Shown: positions 1-7,573, counted from the first letter of the stretch. The stretch: 64,000 nt of DNA from Methylobacter luteus IMV-B-3098 (GCF_000427625.1 NZ_KE386569.1:125376-189375); one strand, 5' to 3'. Translations and numbers: made by a program. The notes: generated by a model not told the origin, from the sequence alone.

Positions 1-581
1 TGCACGATATCCCGCACAATGTCCGCCGCCCATTCGCTGCTTTCGCGTTCGTACACCTGCCAACCGACAATCTTGCGGCTGTAAACATCCATAAACAGAT
101 AAAGATACAGGAATACCCCTTTGACGGCCGTGGGCAGATAGGTAATATCCCAGCTGTACAGCTGATTGGGCGCCGTGGCCTTCAGGGCTTTCGGCTTGCG
201 GCAGTCGGTGGCCGCCCGACTGGCCTGGCGATGCTGAAGTTGCTTCGCCTCGCGCAAGATCCGGTAGAAGGTCGATTCCGAAGCCAGATACTGACCCCGC
301 TCGGCCAGAATCGGCACGATCTGGCTGGGCGCCAGCGCGGCAAATTCGGCCGAATTGGCTACCGACAACACGGACTGACGCTCCTGCTCACTGAGTTTGT
401 TCGCGGGAATCAGCTGGCGGCCGCGACGACCGTCTTCCGCGACTTCACCCGATTGCTGCCAGCGCTGCAACGTGCGCAAGGTGATCCCCAATAAGTCGCA
501 GGCTCGATGCCGACGGGCTCCGGCGGCGTGGGCTTCGTCTAGCCAAGACACAATTTGTTGGCGCTCTGACAGGGAAATCAT
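1..581 (-). CDS. IS3-family transposase OrfB, partial (DDE integrase core)
   Basis: The frame opens with ATG at 581 and runs off the left edge of the window with no stop, giving about 193 residues. An N-terminal HTH-like region and an HTH_21-like segment are followed by the rve integrase core: the motif SWDITYLPT carries the first catalytic Asp, and MDVYSRKIVGW lies downstream of it. The remaining acidic residues lie beyond the edge. The start overlaps the OrfA stop as ATGA and lies in the -1 frame relative to OrfA. Either translational coupling or the frameshifting usual in this family could therefore produce the transposase. Confidence 0.85.
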   Translation of the reverse strand, partial: MISLSERQQIVSWLDEAHAAGARRHRACDLLGITLRTLQRWQQSGEVAEDGRRGRQLIPANKLSEQERQSVLSVANSAEFAALAPSQIVPILAERGQYLASESTFYRILREAKQLQHRQASRAATDCRKPKALKATAPNQLYSWDITYLPTAVKGVFLYLYLFMDVYSRKIVGWQVYERESSEWAADIVRDIV

Positions 582-1078
582 GCGTCCTTTTCCTCCCAGA
601 GCGCCTGATACTTTTTTTGCAGAACCAGTAAGGCCGCCGCTTCCGCCAAGGCTTTTTCCTTGCGCTTCAGCTCCCGCTGTAACGCTTGATGGCTCACTTG
701 CAGTTCTCGCCAGTCAGCGCGACTGACGGCAGTCTCCGACGTGCCGGTTTCAAAGGCTTTACGCCAGGCGTGTAAATGATGCGGAAAAATCCCTTGTTCC
801 CGGCACCAGGCATGCAATGTTTCCCCTGCCTTGCCCTGACTATCCAGGATCAGTTGAAAACGTTCGCTCTGATTCCAGTCTTGAGGTCGTTTTGTCATCA
901 GGTCGGCTTGGCCCTCAACCACGTTTTTCGGTAATTTCATCCAGTTCTTCAACGTCCAGCTGTTTATGTTCAAGTCATCGGCAATCGCTTGAACGGTACG
1001 ATCGCCCCGGTTATAAACTTTCTCCAACGCCTGTTGGCGAAAAGCTTTCGTATAATAAGTCTTCTTTTTCAATTTCAT
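578..1078 (-). CDS. IS3-family transposase OrfA (helix-turn-helix protein)
   Basis: This 166-residue basic protein has an N-terminal helix-turn-helix (about residues 8-48; the segment NSWTLKNWMK is typical of IS3 OrfA proteins) that would bind the element's ends. A C-terminal Lys/Glu/Ala-rich stretch (about 125-160) is predicted by eye to form a coiled coil, as in OrfA multimerisation regions. It is longer than a typical OrfA of about 100 residues and seems to contain a second DNA-binding-like segment around residues 70-105. It ends in an ATGA overlap with OrfB. No disruption is visible in the part seen, so the element could be active. Confidence 0.85.
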   Translation of the reverse strand: MKLKKKTYYTKAFRQQALEKVYNRGDRTVQAIADDLNINSWTLKNWMKLPKNVVEGQADLMTKRPQDWNQSERFQLILDSQGKAGETLHAWCREQGIFPHHLHAWRKAFETGTSETAVSRADWRELQVSHQALQRELKRKEKALAEAAALLVLQKKYQALWEEKDA

Positions 1079-1130
1079 TACCTCTAATAGTCAATCAATG
1101 AAAATTAGAGGCGACAGTTATCCTGACACA

Positions 1131-1156
1131 GGGGGAGGTTGAGCGCTAGGTTAGAC
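1131..1156 (-). other. truncated integron attC site (R'' core plus start of L'')
   Basis: On the minus strand, in cassette orientation, the sequence GTCTAACCTAGCGCTCAAC begins at 1156. GTCTAAC fits the attC inverse core RYYYAAC exactly, and its TAA is the cassette gene's stop codon. The following GCGCTCAA is the kind of sequence expected at the L'' box. The rest of the attC hairpin and its R' core are missing because the IS3-family element starts about 26 bases in. The core pairs over 11 bases with the attI/cassette junction at 1779-1789 (TGTGGTCTAAC against GTTAGACCACA). Confidence 0.7.
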
Positions 1157-1771
1157 CACATTTGGCGCCGCCGCTCGGTATTTGGAGAGTTCTTCATCAG
1201 CCTGGCTTCGAGTGAAATCGTCAAGCCTCTCAGCCCAGCGCTCGAAATGCGTTTGATTTTCCATGGCCAAATCAAGAAGCAAAAGTTGCCTCCAGAACGG
1301 TTTCCCGCCAAAGCACCAAGGATCATCGGCGGCTAGTGCATCACGAGCGGCCTTGATTGTGGCGAAGCGTTCAAAAAATGGGTCTGCAATTCCATGGATG
1401 GCTGCAACTAATTCTGACGCTAAAGAATCAGGTGGAGCCGTTATATCGACGGACCACGTATAAGGGCCGCGATAGGTCAAGCCTTGCATGGATTCGCGAT
1501 TCAAAGAGTACTGCTGGATGTGATAGTAAAACTGGTGCTCGCCCAAAAGCTTTTCCACTCTCTTGGCATCTGAAAAATTACGTCCGAAGTAGAAGGACAA
1601 GGATATGTGTGGCGACCACTTGTTTGAACCTGAAAGAATAATGACGTTGTGCCCGTCTGGCGCTTCGGCACGAAGCTCCAGACGGGATTTAAAGAACTTG
1701 TATTTGCCACCCAATAGCGCGGCAACTTGTGCACCAAGTTGTTGCTGGAAGAGTTCTGCAGAAGAGGCCAT
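1151..1771 (-). CDS. integron cassette gene, protein of unknown function
   Basis: I do not recognise this 206-residue protein. It has no signal peptide or membrane segment, is mixed alpha/beta in appearance and rich in aromatic residues in the middle (about residues 50-110). Its C-terminal third (about 125-195) looks helical and charged. The ATG lies only 8 bases inside the cassette boundary, and the TAA stop is embedded in the attC core. Compact packing of one gene into a cassette is typical of integron cassettes, which often encode proteins without known relatives. Expression would depend on an attI or intI promoter. Confidence 0.75.
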   Translation of the reverse strand: MASSAELFQQQLGAQVAALLGGKYKFFKSRLELRAEAPDGHNVIILSGSNKWSPHISLSFYFGRNFSDAKRVEKLLGEHQFYYHIQQYSLNRESMQGLTYRGPYTWSVDITAPPDSLASELVAAIHGIADPFFERFATIKAARDALAADDPWCFGGKPFWRQLLLLDLAMENQTHFERWAERLDDFTRSQADEELSKYRAAAPNVV

Positions 1772-1782
1772 GTGAGTGTGTG

Positions 1783-1907
1783 GTCTAACTATAAGTAGAC
1801 ACCTTCTCAGGTGTATATAAAAATGAAATCACAGGTGTATAATGCCACTCTTGCAATCCGTTAGGTGTGATTCTATAGTAATCGCTATATTGATATCAAC
1901 CTTATTT
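1783..1907. other. attI-like recombination and promoter region
   Basis: The minus strand carries GTTAGAC (1789-1783), an exact GTTRRRY core with crossover expected after its G, where the cassette begins. Two direct copies of CAGGTGTATA (1808-1817 and 1832-1841) lie 24 bases apart in the same interval; paired direct repeats next to the core recall the extra IntI-binding sites of attI, but this assignment is inference. A further GTTAGGT on the plus strand (1860-1866) also fits GTTRRRY. A TATAAT at 1838-1843 could be the -10 box for intI. I saw no CTGT-N8-ACAG LexA box. Confidence 0.6.
1872..1899 (-). promoter_or_regulatory. candidate cassette promoter (Pc-like)
   Basis: Read on the minus strand, TTGATA (1899-1894) and TATAGA (1877-1872) are separated by 16 bases and point at the cassette gene about 95 bases downstream. 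Position and orientation match the Pc promoter that integrons use to express their first cassette. The match is by eye only, and the region is AT-rich, so a chance hit is possible. Confidence 0.35.
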
Positions 1908-2879
1908 ATGCAAACTCAAAACACACCTCCAAAACTCCTTGATCAGGTCCGCGAGCGTATCCGTGTCAAGCACTATAGCATTCGTACCGAAAGGCAATAT
2001 GTACAGTGGATTAAGCGTTTCATTCTGTTTCACGGGAAACGTCATCCACAAGAGATGGGAATGGCCGAGGTGGAAGCTTTTTTAACGCATCTGGCAGTGG
2101 AAGGAAAAGTGTCGGCCTCAACGCAAAATCAGGCGTTATCCGGTTTGCTGTTTTTGTATAAAGAGGTGCTGTTAATCGATTTGCCGTGGCTGAATAATGT
2201 CGTGCGCGCCAAGCAGCCGCAACGTTTGCCGAATGTGTTGACGCGCACCGAGGTGAGGGCTGTATTGGTGCGGATGAGCGGAATCCATGGCTTGATGGCC
2301 AATCTCCTGTACGGCACGGGCATGCGCTTGATGGAGTGCGTGCGCCTCCGGGTGAAGGATGTGGATTTTGAACGCGGCGAGATTTTGATCCGCGACGGCA
2401 AGGGCGCCAAGGATCGGGTAACGATGTTGCCGGAGTCGTTGAAGGTTTCTCTGCAAGCGCATTTGCAACAGCGTCGCGCCTTGTTCGATGATGATAGCCG
2501 ACTGGGCAAGGCATCGGTTTATCTGCCGGATGCGCTGGAACGCAAATATCCTAATGCGTCGACTGAATGGGCCTGGCAATATATTTTCCCTTCCGGCAGC
2601 TTCTCACTTGATCCGCGCAGCGGCATCGAGCGTCGGCATCATATTGATGAAAAATTATTGCAGCGGGCGATGAAAAAGGCGGTGCAGGCCAGCGGTATAA
2701 CAAAGCTGGCCACGCCGCATACGCTACGCCACTCGTTTGCGACGCATTTACTCGATTCCGGCTATGACATTCGCACGGTCCAGGAACTGCTTGGTCATAA
2801 GGATGTACAGACGACGATGATTTATACCCATGTCTTGAACAAGGGCGGGCGTGGGGTAAGAAGTCCGCTGGATATGTAG
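1908..2879 (+). CDS. intI: integron integrase IntI (tyrosine recombinase)
   Basis: IntI recombines attI and attC sites to capture or excise cassettes. The protein from ATG 1908 has 323 residues, the usual IntI size. An upstream in-frame ATG at 1842 overlaps a TATAAT box and is less likely. An N-terminal SAM-like core-binding domain (about 10-95) precedes the catalytic domain, with the Arg of GTGMRLME and the boxes [12 protein letters not shown] and [14 protein letters not shown] holding the active-site His-Arg-His and Tyr. The segment [20 protein letters not shown] is the extra patch found in IntI and absent from XerC/XerD, which makes the call firm. The frame is intact, so the enzyme may be functional. 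Confidence 0.93.
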   Translation: MQTQNTPPKLLDQVRERIRVKHYSIRTERQYVQWIKRFILFHGKRHPQEMGMAEVEAFLTHLAVEGKVSASTQNQALSGLLFLYKEVLLIDLPWLNNVVRAKQPQRLPNVLTRTEVRAVLVRMSGIHGLMANLLYGTGMRLMECVRLRVKDVDFERGEILIRDGKGAKDRVTMLPESLKVSLQAHLQQRRALFDDDSRLGKASVYLPDALERKYPNASTEWAWQYIFPSGSFSLDPRSGIERRHHIDEKLLQRAMKKAVQASGITKLATPHTLRHSFATHLLDSGYDIRTVQELLGHKDVQTTMIYTHVLNKGGRGVRSPLDM

Positions 2880-3009
2880 AGGATTGAGCTTTGCAGCGAA
2901 GCTTCTGCCTGCCAAAGCAGGCAATGGCAGGGTAGCGATTTCATTCATCGCCTGTATTCGTTCCATGGGTGAGGCGAATACAAGCCTAAAAATTTCAGCA
3001 TCTGTGCGG

Positions 3010-3037
3010 CTTGAAAAATTGCCAGGTCGCCTCATAT
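3010..3037 (+). promoter_or_regulatory. sigma32-type heat-shock promoter for hsp20
   Basis: CTTGAAA at 3010-3016 is an exact sigma32 -35 element. CCTCATAT at 3030-3037, 13 bases further on, matches the CCCCATNT -10 consensus except at its third position. It lies about 70 bases before the start codon of a small heat-shock protein, the expected kind of target. Confidence 0.65.
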
Positions 3038-3108
3038 CATCAGCGAATGCCGAATTGAAACGGTTTTTCGATTTATTACTGGTAATTTGACTCTATCTGG
3101 AGATGATT

Positions 3109-3549
3109 ATGGCTATTACTCGTTATGAACCCTGGAGTTTACTGAATCAATTGCAAAAAGAGCTGGAACGGGCGTATGAAGGCACGGCCGGCGGCGAGGG
3201 CTCAATCGCAACGGCGGAATGGGCGCCTGCGGTCGATATCAAGGAGGAAAGCGATAAATATGTGTTGCTGGCCGACTTGCCCGGCGTGAAACCGGAAGAT
3301 ATCGATCTGAGCATGGAAGAGGGCGTATTGACTATCAGGGGTGAAAAGAAAACCGAAGCGAAGACCGAGCGCGAAAACTATAAGCGTGTCGAGCGGACTT
3401 ATGGTTCTTTTTACCGCCGGTTCAGTTTGCCTGATACGGCCAACGCCGAGGGCATCAGTGCCAGATCAAGACACGGGGTGCTTGAAATCGTAATCCCAAA
3501 GCGTGAAGCGGTCCAACCGAAAAAGATTAACGTCGCATCGGAAGATTAA
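3109..3549 (+). CDS. small heat-shock protein, Hsp20/alpha-crystallin family
   Basis: This ATP-independent holdase chaperone would bind unfolding proteins in the cytoplasm. The product is 146 residues. An N-terminal arm (1-38) is followed by the alpha-crystallin domain (about 39-135), with the hallmark RHGVLEIVIPK at its end, and by a C-terminal I-N-V motif, a variant of the I-x-I/V tail that links dimers into oligomers. Two in-frame ATGs occur (3103 and 3109); GGAG at 3099-3102 is well spaced only for 3109. A sigma32-like promoter lies upstream and a strong terminator directly downstream, so it is a single-gene heat-shock unit. Confidence 0.92.
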   Translation: MAITRYEPWSLLNQLQKELERAYEGTAGGEGSIATAEWAPAVDIKEESDKYVLLADLPGVKPEDIDLSMEEGVLTIRGEKKTEAKTERENYKRVERTYGSFYRRFSLPDTANAEGISARSRHGVLEIVIPKREAVQPKKINVASED

Positions 3550-3555
3550 TTAAGA

Positions 3556-3581
3556 ACGGAGCCTTCGGGCTCCGTTTTTTT
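3556..3581 (+). terminator. Rho-independent terminator of hsp20
   Basis: An 8-bp stem (ACGGAGCC/GGCTCCGT) closes a TTCG tetraloop and is followed by seven T residues, six bases after the hsp20 stop. Confidence 0.92.
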
Positions 3582-3653
3582 GTCCTTGAAAAATTTGTCC
3601 TCAAGGTTTTACGCCTCTTTTTTCAGAGCCGACTTTCGGAAGGTGTTATGCAC

Positions 3654-3680
3654 AAAAAAGGGCGCCGAAGCGCCCTTTTC
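3654..3680 (-). terminator. terminator of the metalloprotease gene
   Basis: GGGCGC and GCGCCC form a stem around a four-base loop that reads TTCG on the minus strand, flanked by A6 on one side and TTTTCTTTT on the other. It lies about 40 bases past the minus-strand protease stop and could act in both directions. Confidence 0.85.
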
Positions 3681-3716
3681 TTTTAAAAGCAGTATGTACT
3701 TTTTTCTATTATGCCG

Positions 3717-5843
3717 TCACTTGACTGTAACTAAAACGCTGCTTCCTTTCATATTGCCCGCTTTATCATAGGCTGTCACTGTATAAGTAAAAGTACCCTT
3801 GGTGCCTGGTTTGTCAGTATATGTGTTACTGGTTGTGGTGGCTACGGTAGTGCCGTTACGTTTAACAACGTATTTGGAAATGCCAGAGCCCGAATCAGTT
3901 GACGCCGTCCAGGAAAGCGCCACCCAGGTTCTATAGAAGACATACGCTTTCAGGTTGCCCGGCGCAGTAGGCGCAATGCCGTCCACAGTGACTGTCGCTG
4001 ACTTTGTCACGCTGGTATGGCCTGTTGCCGAAGCAGTCGCCGATCTTGTATAAGGGCCGTTAGTGCTTGGCGCGGCGACAGACCAGACAGCGGAAGTGGA
4101 GGCCGCAGGGCTTAGGGCGTAAGATCCTATCGCAACACCGCCATTACCGGTTAATGCGAACGTGCTGATGCCGCAAGTCGATGTATCCTGATTCTTCAAG
4201 GCAATATTGAATTTTATAGTCGCTCCCGGTTTGCTGTATAAGGCGCTCGGCGCCATGGTCAATGCCGGCGTATTTTTGGTGCACGCCGAGGAACCCGTGG
4301 CCTTTGTGGTTGCGCTGCTGATACCGGAGTAGCTTGAATTGCCGTTGCTGTTATAGGCGCGGATACGGTACTGGTATGTTGTCGATGCAACAAGGCCCGT
4401 ATCGGTGAAGCCGGTTGTGTTGCCGCCGGTTGCTGCGATCTCGGTCCAGTTGCCGCCATTGGCGGATCTTTCCAGTCTGAAGCCGGTTTCATTACTGGAT
4501 GTGTCGGACCATGTTAAAGAGATTTCACTGTCGGAAAGCGCTGCAGCCGCCAAATTACCGGGCGCGCTGGGAACCGTGGAAACAGTGGTGACAGGGGCCG
4601 CGGACCTGAATGCCGCGACGATGGCTTTGGTGTTGTTCATCGATAGCGCGTTGTTTTCTGTCGAGCTGCCCGTCACCTGGCCGGACGGCAGTGATACATT
4701 CGGGCTGGAAAAATAGCTGACCCGGGAGCCGCCGGTGCAGCTATAGGACATGATCGTCCGGAATCCGCCGGTCTGACATAACCGATAGCCGTAAGAATAA
4801 TCGTAGGCGCCGGGATTGGATGAATTGGCCCTGTCATGTTGATCGCCCTGATTATGCCCTAATTCATGAGCGAGGGTATTATCGGAAAGGCAAGCATAGG
4901 TGGAGTCATCATGCACGACACTGAATGCATAGGGGGCAAACGAGCTGCTTGGGTTATTCATGACATAAGCGATGCCGCAAGCGTTGGTGTCGGCGGTGAC
5001 CAGCGCGACCTGATCGGCGCCGTACTGGTTGCGCAAGTTATGAACCGCGTCCATTTTGCCGTCGCTGGTGCCTTTCAGATCGGTCAGGGTGGTCGACATA
5101 TTGCCGGTCTCGGTATAACTGACTTCCCCCGTATAAACGACATTAAGCTGCATATCGATCTTGCTGTTGATGTATGCCTGGTTGGCTTTGGCTACCGCAT
5201 TGGCTATCTTGGCTTCAATGCCTGTCTGTCCGGAAGCATTGGCTTTGGCTTTCGGGGTATAGAGCACCATCAGGTCAATGACTGTGCCGGCAGTCGCGGC
5301 TTCGCTGGTAGCGGGTTCCGAGGGCGCTGATGCCGGATCAATCTCACCTTCGGAGATGGGGAGATCTTCAGGTTCCTGGGGATGGCTATGGGGCGGGTTT
5401 TTATCTGGATCGACTTGGGTGATGTCGTGCTGATTGTTGCCTTTGGATTCTATCTCGTAGGTCTTATCGCCTACCTGAACAGTACCTGACATGGTTTGAC
5501 CGCGAATGGTCAGAAAGACTTCGCTTTCAGGCTCGCCTTCAACGTGGCCGATCCAGGTGCTGCTGCCTTTGACCTTGTCGATCAGACGATCGCGAACGGC
5601 TGTTACCACAACATCATCAAAAAGATTGAGCGTCAATTTATCCGACCATAGCAGATCGGGATGAACCGTAACGGTACGGTTCCTGCCTTTGATGGCCTTT
5701 TTGGACAATATTTTGTTCTTTAATTGCTGAATACCGAAATCGTCAAATAAATCGGGAGCAGGGCCTTTTTCGGCATAGGCGGGCGTTAATGAAATAATTG
5801 ATGACGCAAGCAGTGATGTGGTGAAAATACTTTTGAACTTCAT
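3717..5843 (-). CDS. secreted reprolysin-like zinc metalloprotease with FN3 domains
   Basis: The 708-residue precursor starts with a Sec signal peptide (about 1-24, ending AYA) and a propeptide-like region to about residue 165, followed by an acidic Pro/Glu/Ser linker. The catalytic domain has HELGHNQGDQHD at 326-337, the HExxHxxGxxHD zinc site of metzincins of the M12B type, and a Met-turn at M365. Two fibronectin III-like domains follow (about 425-512 and 622-708), with a further beta-rich domain between them. It probably degrades extracellular or surface proteins. It is monocistronic, with its own terminator. A 9-bp inverted repeat lies in its upstream region. The substrate cannot be told from sequence. 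Confidence 0.9.
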   Translation of the reverse strand: MKFKSIFTTSLLASSIISLTPAYAEKGPAPDLFDDFGIQQLKNKILSKKAIKGRNRTVTVHPDLLWSDKLTLNLFDDVVVTAVRDRLIDKVKGSSTWIGHVEGEPESEVFLTIRGQTMSGTVQVGDKTYEIESKGNNQHDITQVDPDKNPPHSHPQEPEDLPISEGEIDPASAPSEPATSEAATAGTVIDLMVLYTPKAKANASGQTGIEAKIANAVAKANQAYINSKIDMQLNVVYTGEVSYTETGNMSTTLTDLKGTSDGKMDAVHNLRNQYGADQVALVTADTNACGIAYVMNNPSSSFAPYAFSVVHDDSTYACLSDNTLAHELGHNQGDQHDRANSSNPGAYDYSYGYRLCQTGGFRTIMSYSCTGGSRVSYFSSPNVSLPSGQVTGSSTENNALSMNNTKAIVAAFRSAAPVTTVSTVPSAPGNLAAAALSDSEISLTWSDTSSNETGFRLERSANGGNWTEIAATGGNTTGFTDTGLVASTTYQYRIRAYNSNGNSSYSGISSATTKATGSSACTKNTPALTMAPSALYSKPGATIKFNIALKNQDTSTCGISTFALTGNGGVAIGSYALSPAASTSAVWSVAAPSTNGPYTRSATASATGHTSVTKSATVTVDGIAPTAPGNLKAYVFYRTWVALSWTASTDSGSGISKYVVKRNGTTVATTTSNTYTDKPGTKGTFTYTVTAYDKAGNMKGSSVLVTVK

Positions 5844-5862
5844 AGTAGATAATCCGGTTGGG

Positions 5863-5894
5863 AGTTATATCCTGAAAAGCAAAGAGATATAACT
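5863..5894. repeat. 9-bp inverted repeat upstream of the protease gene
   Basis: AGTTATATC (5863-5871) and GATATAACT (5886-5894) are a perfect inverted repeat with a 14-base spacer, 20 bases before the protease ATG. It could be an operator or a hairpin in the mRNA leader; nothing else in the sequence decides between them. Confidence 0.5.
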
Positions 5895-6020
5895 ATCAAA
5901 AAGGATGGATATAAAAATGCGCAAAAAAATGAGATGCAAATAACATTTTTGGAGCGATTAGAAAGATAAAAATGTGATGTATTGCTCGTTTTTTAATAAT
6001 AATTGTTAATTAATTTCTCT

Positions 6021-6035
6021 AGGAGTCTGTCGGAC
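6021..6035 (+). repeat. left terminal inverted repeat of the IS1182-type element
   Basis: AGGAGTCTGTCGGAC is the exact reverse complement of 7559-7573. The outermost bases merge with the flanking CTAG (6019-6022), so the true element end is probably base 6023. Confidence 0.85.
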
Positions 6036-7571
6036 TTATCAGCATTTAAATCTCATCAGTTGTAAAATAGTGATGAGTTCAATCATTTTACCGCCATGAT
6101 TTCTGATGAGTCGCTTTATTCAGTTTGATCGTAACCAACAGTATTTGCTTCCGCCGTCCGTGGACGAATGGTTGCCGGAAGACCACCTGGCACGCTTTAT
6201 CGTCGAAGTGATCGATCAGCTCGATCTATCAAAACTGACAGGCCATTATTCTGGACGGGGTTCAGCGGCTTATCATCCGGCACTGCTGTTGGCCCTGCTG
6301 ATCTATGGTTATGCGACCGGCACGTTCTCCAGTCGCAAGATCGAGCGGGCAACCTACGATTCAGTGGCGTTTCGGTTCATTGCTGCCAATCATCATCCCG
6401 ATCATGACACCCTGGCTCATTTCCGCAAGACCTTTCTGGTGGAGTTGGAGGACTTGTTCGTACAAGTGCTGACACTGGCGCAGACGATGAAACTCGTCAA
6501 GCTGGGACAGATTTCGCTGGATGGTACCAAAATCAAGGCCAATGCCTCGAAGCACAAGGCCTTGTCCCATGGCCACATCGAAAAGCTGGAAGCGCAATTG
6601 CGTGAGGAAGTGCAGGCCCTGCTGAAAAAGGCAGCGGACGTTGATCAGGAAGAATTGGCCGACGGTATCGATTTGCCGGCGGAAGTCGCGCGTCGGGAAG
6701 ATCGCTTGAAAGCCTTGGCGGAAGCCAAGGCCAAGATTGCCGAACGGGTTAAAGAACGGGACGAACAAGCCCAAAAAGACCACCAGGAGAGACTGGCTGA
6801 CCGGGAGCGCCAGCGCCAGGCGGGCAAAAAACCCCGAGGCCAGGAGCCCAAGGCGCCCGAAACCGGCCCCCAAGCTAAGGACCAGATCAACCTGACCGAC
6901 GAAGCATCGCGGATCATGCCGAGCAAGGACGGCTTCGTGCAGGGCTACAATGCCCAGGCGGCCGTCGATGTTGACAGCCTGCTGGTGGTTGCCGCCACGC
7001 TCAGCCAGCATACCAACGACAAGCGGCAAGTCGAGCCGATGCTGAAAGCGCTGAACGCCTTGCCGGACAGCCTCGGCAAGCCGGAAATGCTGCTGGCCGA
7101 CAACGGCTACTTCAGCAAAGACAACATCCAGGCCTGTGTGGAGCAAAAAATTACACCCCTCATCGCGCTGGGCCGGGAAGCCCATCATCTGCCATTGGCG
7201 GAACGCCTGACGCCGGATGCACCGGAACCTGAAAGCGATGACCCGCTGGTCAAAATGGCCTGGAAACTCAAAACCCAGAGTGGCCGCACGCTTTATGGTA
7301 AACGCAAAAGCACGGTCGAGCCGGTATTTGGGATCATCAAACAGGTACTGGGCTTCCGCCAATTCTCGCTGAGAGGTCTTGATGCGGTAGCTGGTGAGTG
7401 GAAACTGGTGACTATGGCCTTCAATTTAAAGCGAATGCATGTGCTGGCGGCCGGATAACGGAAAAATAACCCGAAATAGCTCTTGGTTGGGCAGAACCGA
7501 AGACTCAATGCCGCCAATAATCCATATCGGTCAAATAAGAATCATAATACTGAACCCTGTCCGACAGACTC
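6023..7571 (+). mobile_element. complete IS1182-family insertion sequence in a CTAG target
   Basis: An intact transposase gene is bracketed by perfect inverted repeats. CTAG stands directly outside both ends (6019-6022 and 7572-7575), consistent with a 4-bp target duplication, although CTAG is its own reverse complement and could also be read as part of the repeats. It is inserted in an AT-rich intergenic region between the protease gene and the cytochrome gene. The intact frame and perfect repeats suggest recent arrival. Confidence 0.88.
6106..7458 (+). CDS. IS1182-family DDE transposase
   Basis: This 450-residue protein has the N-terminal DUF772-type domain common to IS1182/IS5-like transposases (about residues 15-120; the sequence YHPALLLALLIYGYATG is characteristic). 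A charged, coiled-coil-like middle follows (about 165-255, very rich in Lys, Glu, Arg and Gln), and then a DDE transposase domain to the C-terminus, in which LLADNGYFS and the final KSTVEPVFGIIKQVLGFR carry the usual Asp and Glu positions. Its GC content is higher than that of the flanks. The frame is complete. Confidence 0.92.
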   Translation: MSRFIQFDRNQQYLLPPSVDEWLPEDHLARFIVEVIDQLDLSKLTGHYSGRGSAAYHPALLLALLIYGYATGTFSSRKIERATYDSVAFRFIAANHHPDHDTLAHFRKTFLVELEDLFVQVLTLAQTMKLVKLGQISLDGTKIKANASKHKALSHGHIEKLEAQLREEVQALLKKAADVDQEELADGIDLPAEVARREDRLKALAEAKAKIAERVKERDEQAQKDHQERLADRERQRQAGKKPRGQEPKAPETGPQAKDQINLTDEASRIMPSKDGFVQGYNAQAAVDVDSLLVVAATLSQHTNDKRQVEPMLKALNALPDSLGKPEMLLADNGYFSKDNIQACVEQKITPLIALGREAHHLPLAERLTPDAPEPESDDPLVKMAWKLKTQSGRTLYGKRKSTVEPVFGIIKQVLGFRQFSLRGLDAVAGEWKLVTMAFNLKRMHVLAAG

Positions 7572-7573
7572 CT
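7559..7573 (-). repeat. right terminal inverted repeat of the IS1182-type element
   Basis: GTCCGACAGACTCCT is the exact reverse complement of the left repeat at 6021-6035. It is followed by the right copy of CTAG at 7572-7575. Confidence 0.85.

Larger units (their letters stand above)
1..1130 (-). mobile_element. IS3-family insertion sequence, left part cut by window edge
   Basis: Two overlapping minus-strand frames, an OrfA with a helix-turn-helix and an OrfB with a DDE integrase core, define an IS3-type element. The end inside the window lies at about 1127-1130, where the minus strand reads TGTGTCAGGATAACTGTCG before the OrfA start; this is the position of a terminal repeat, but the partner end is outside the window, so the exact boundary is not proven. 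The element separates an integron cassette, whose attC is cut at this point, from whatever followed it. Confidence 0.8.
1131..2879. mobile_element. chromosomal integron: intI, attI region, one visible cassette
   Basis: The arrangement has the three integron hallmarks: an IntI-type integrase gene on the plus strand; immediately upstream of it, a GTTRRRY recombination core read on the minus strand; and a cassette gene on the minus strand reading away from intI and ending in an attC core. Only one cassette is visible before the IS3-family insertion; further cassettes, if any, would lie left of the window. The genes on the right side (Hsp20, protease) have no attC sites and are not part of the array. 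Confidence 0.75.

Noticed and set aside
817-1101. Plus-strand open frame across the IS3 OrfA gene
   Set aside because: It lies antisense to a recognisable transposase gene and has no family features.
1800-1860. LexA box in the intI promoter region
   Set aside because: No CTGT-N8-ACAG with acceptable mismatches was found, although SOS control would be expected in some integrons.
1842-1907. Upstream ATG extension of intI
   Set aside because: The 22 extra residues precede the usual IntI start, and the codon overlaps a TATAAT box; ATG 1908 gives the normal family length.
2884-3090. Small plus-strand frame between intI and hsp20
   Set aside because: It overlaps the sigma32-like promoter, has no ribosome site or recognisable motif and includes several inverted repeats.
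4866-5330. Plus-strand frame of 154 codons inside the protease gene
   Set aside because: It is antisense to the catalytic domain, which is clearly coding on the minus strand.
6361-7362. Minus-strand frame of 333 codons in the IS1182-type transposase gene
   Set aside because: It mirrors the transposase codon pattern and has no family of its own.
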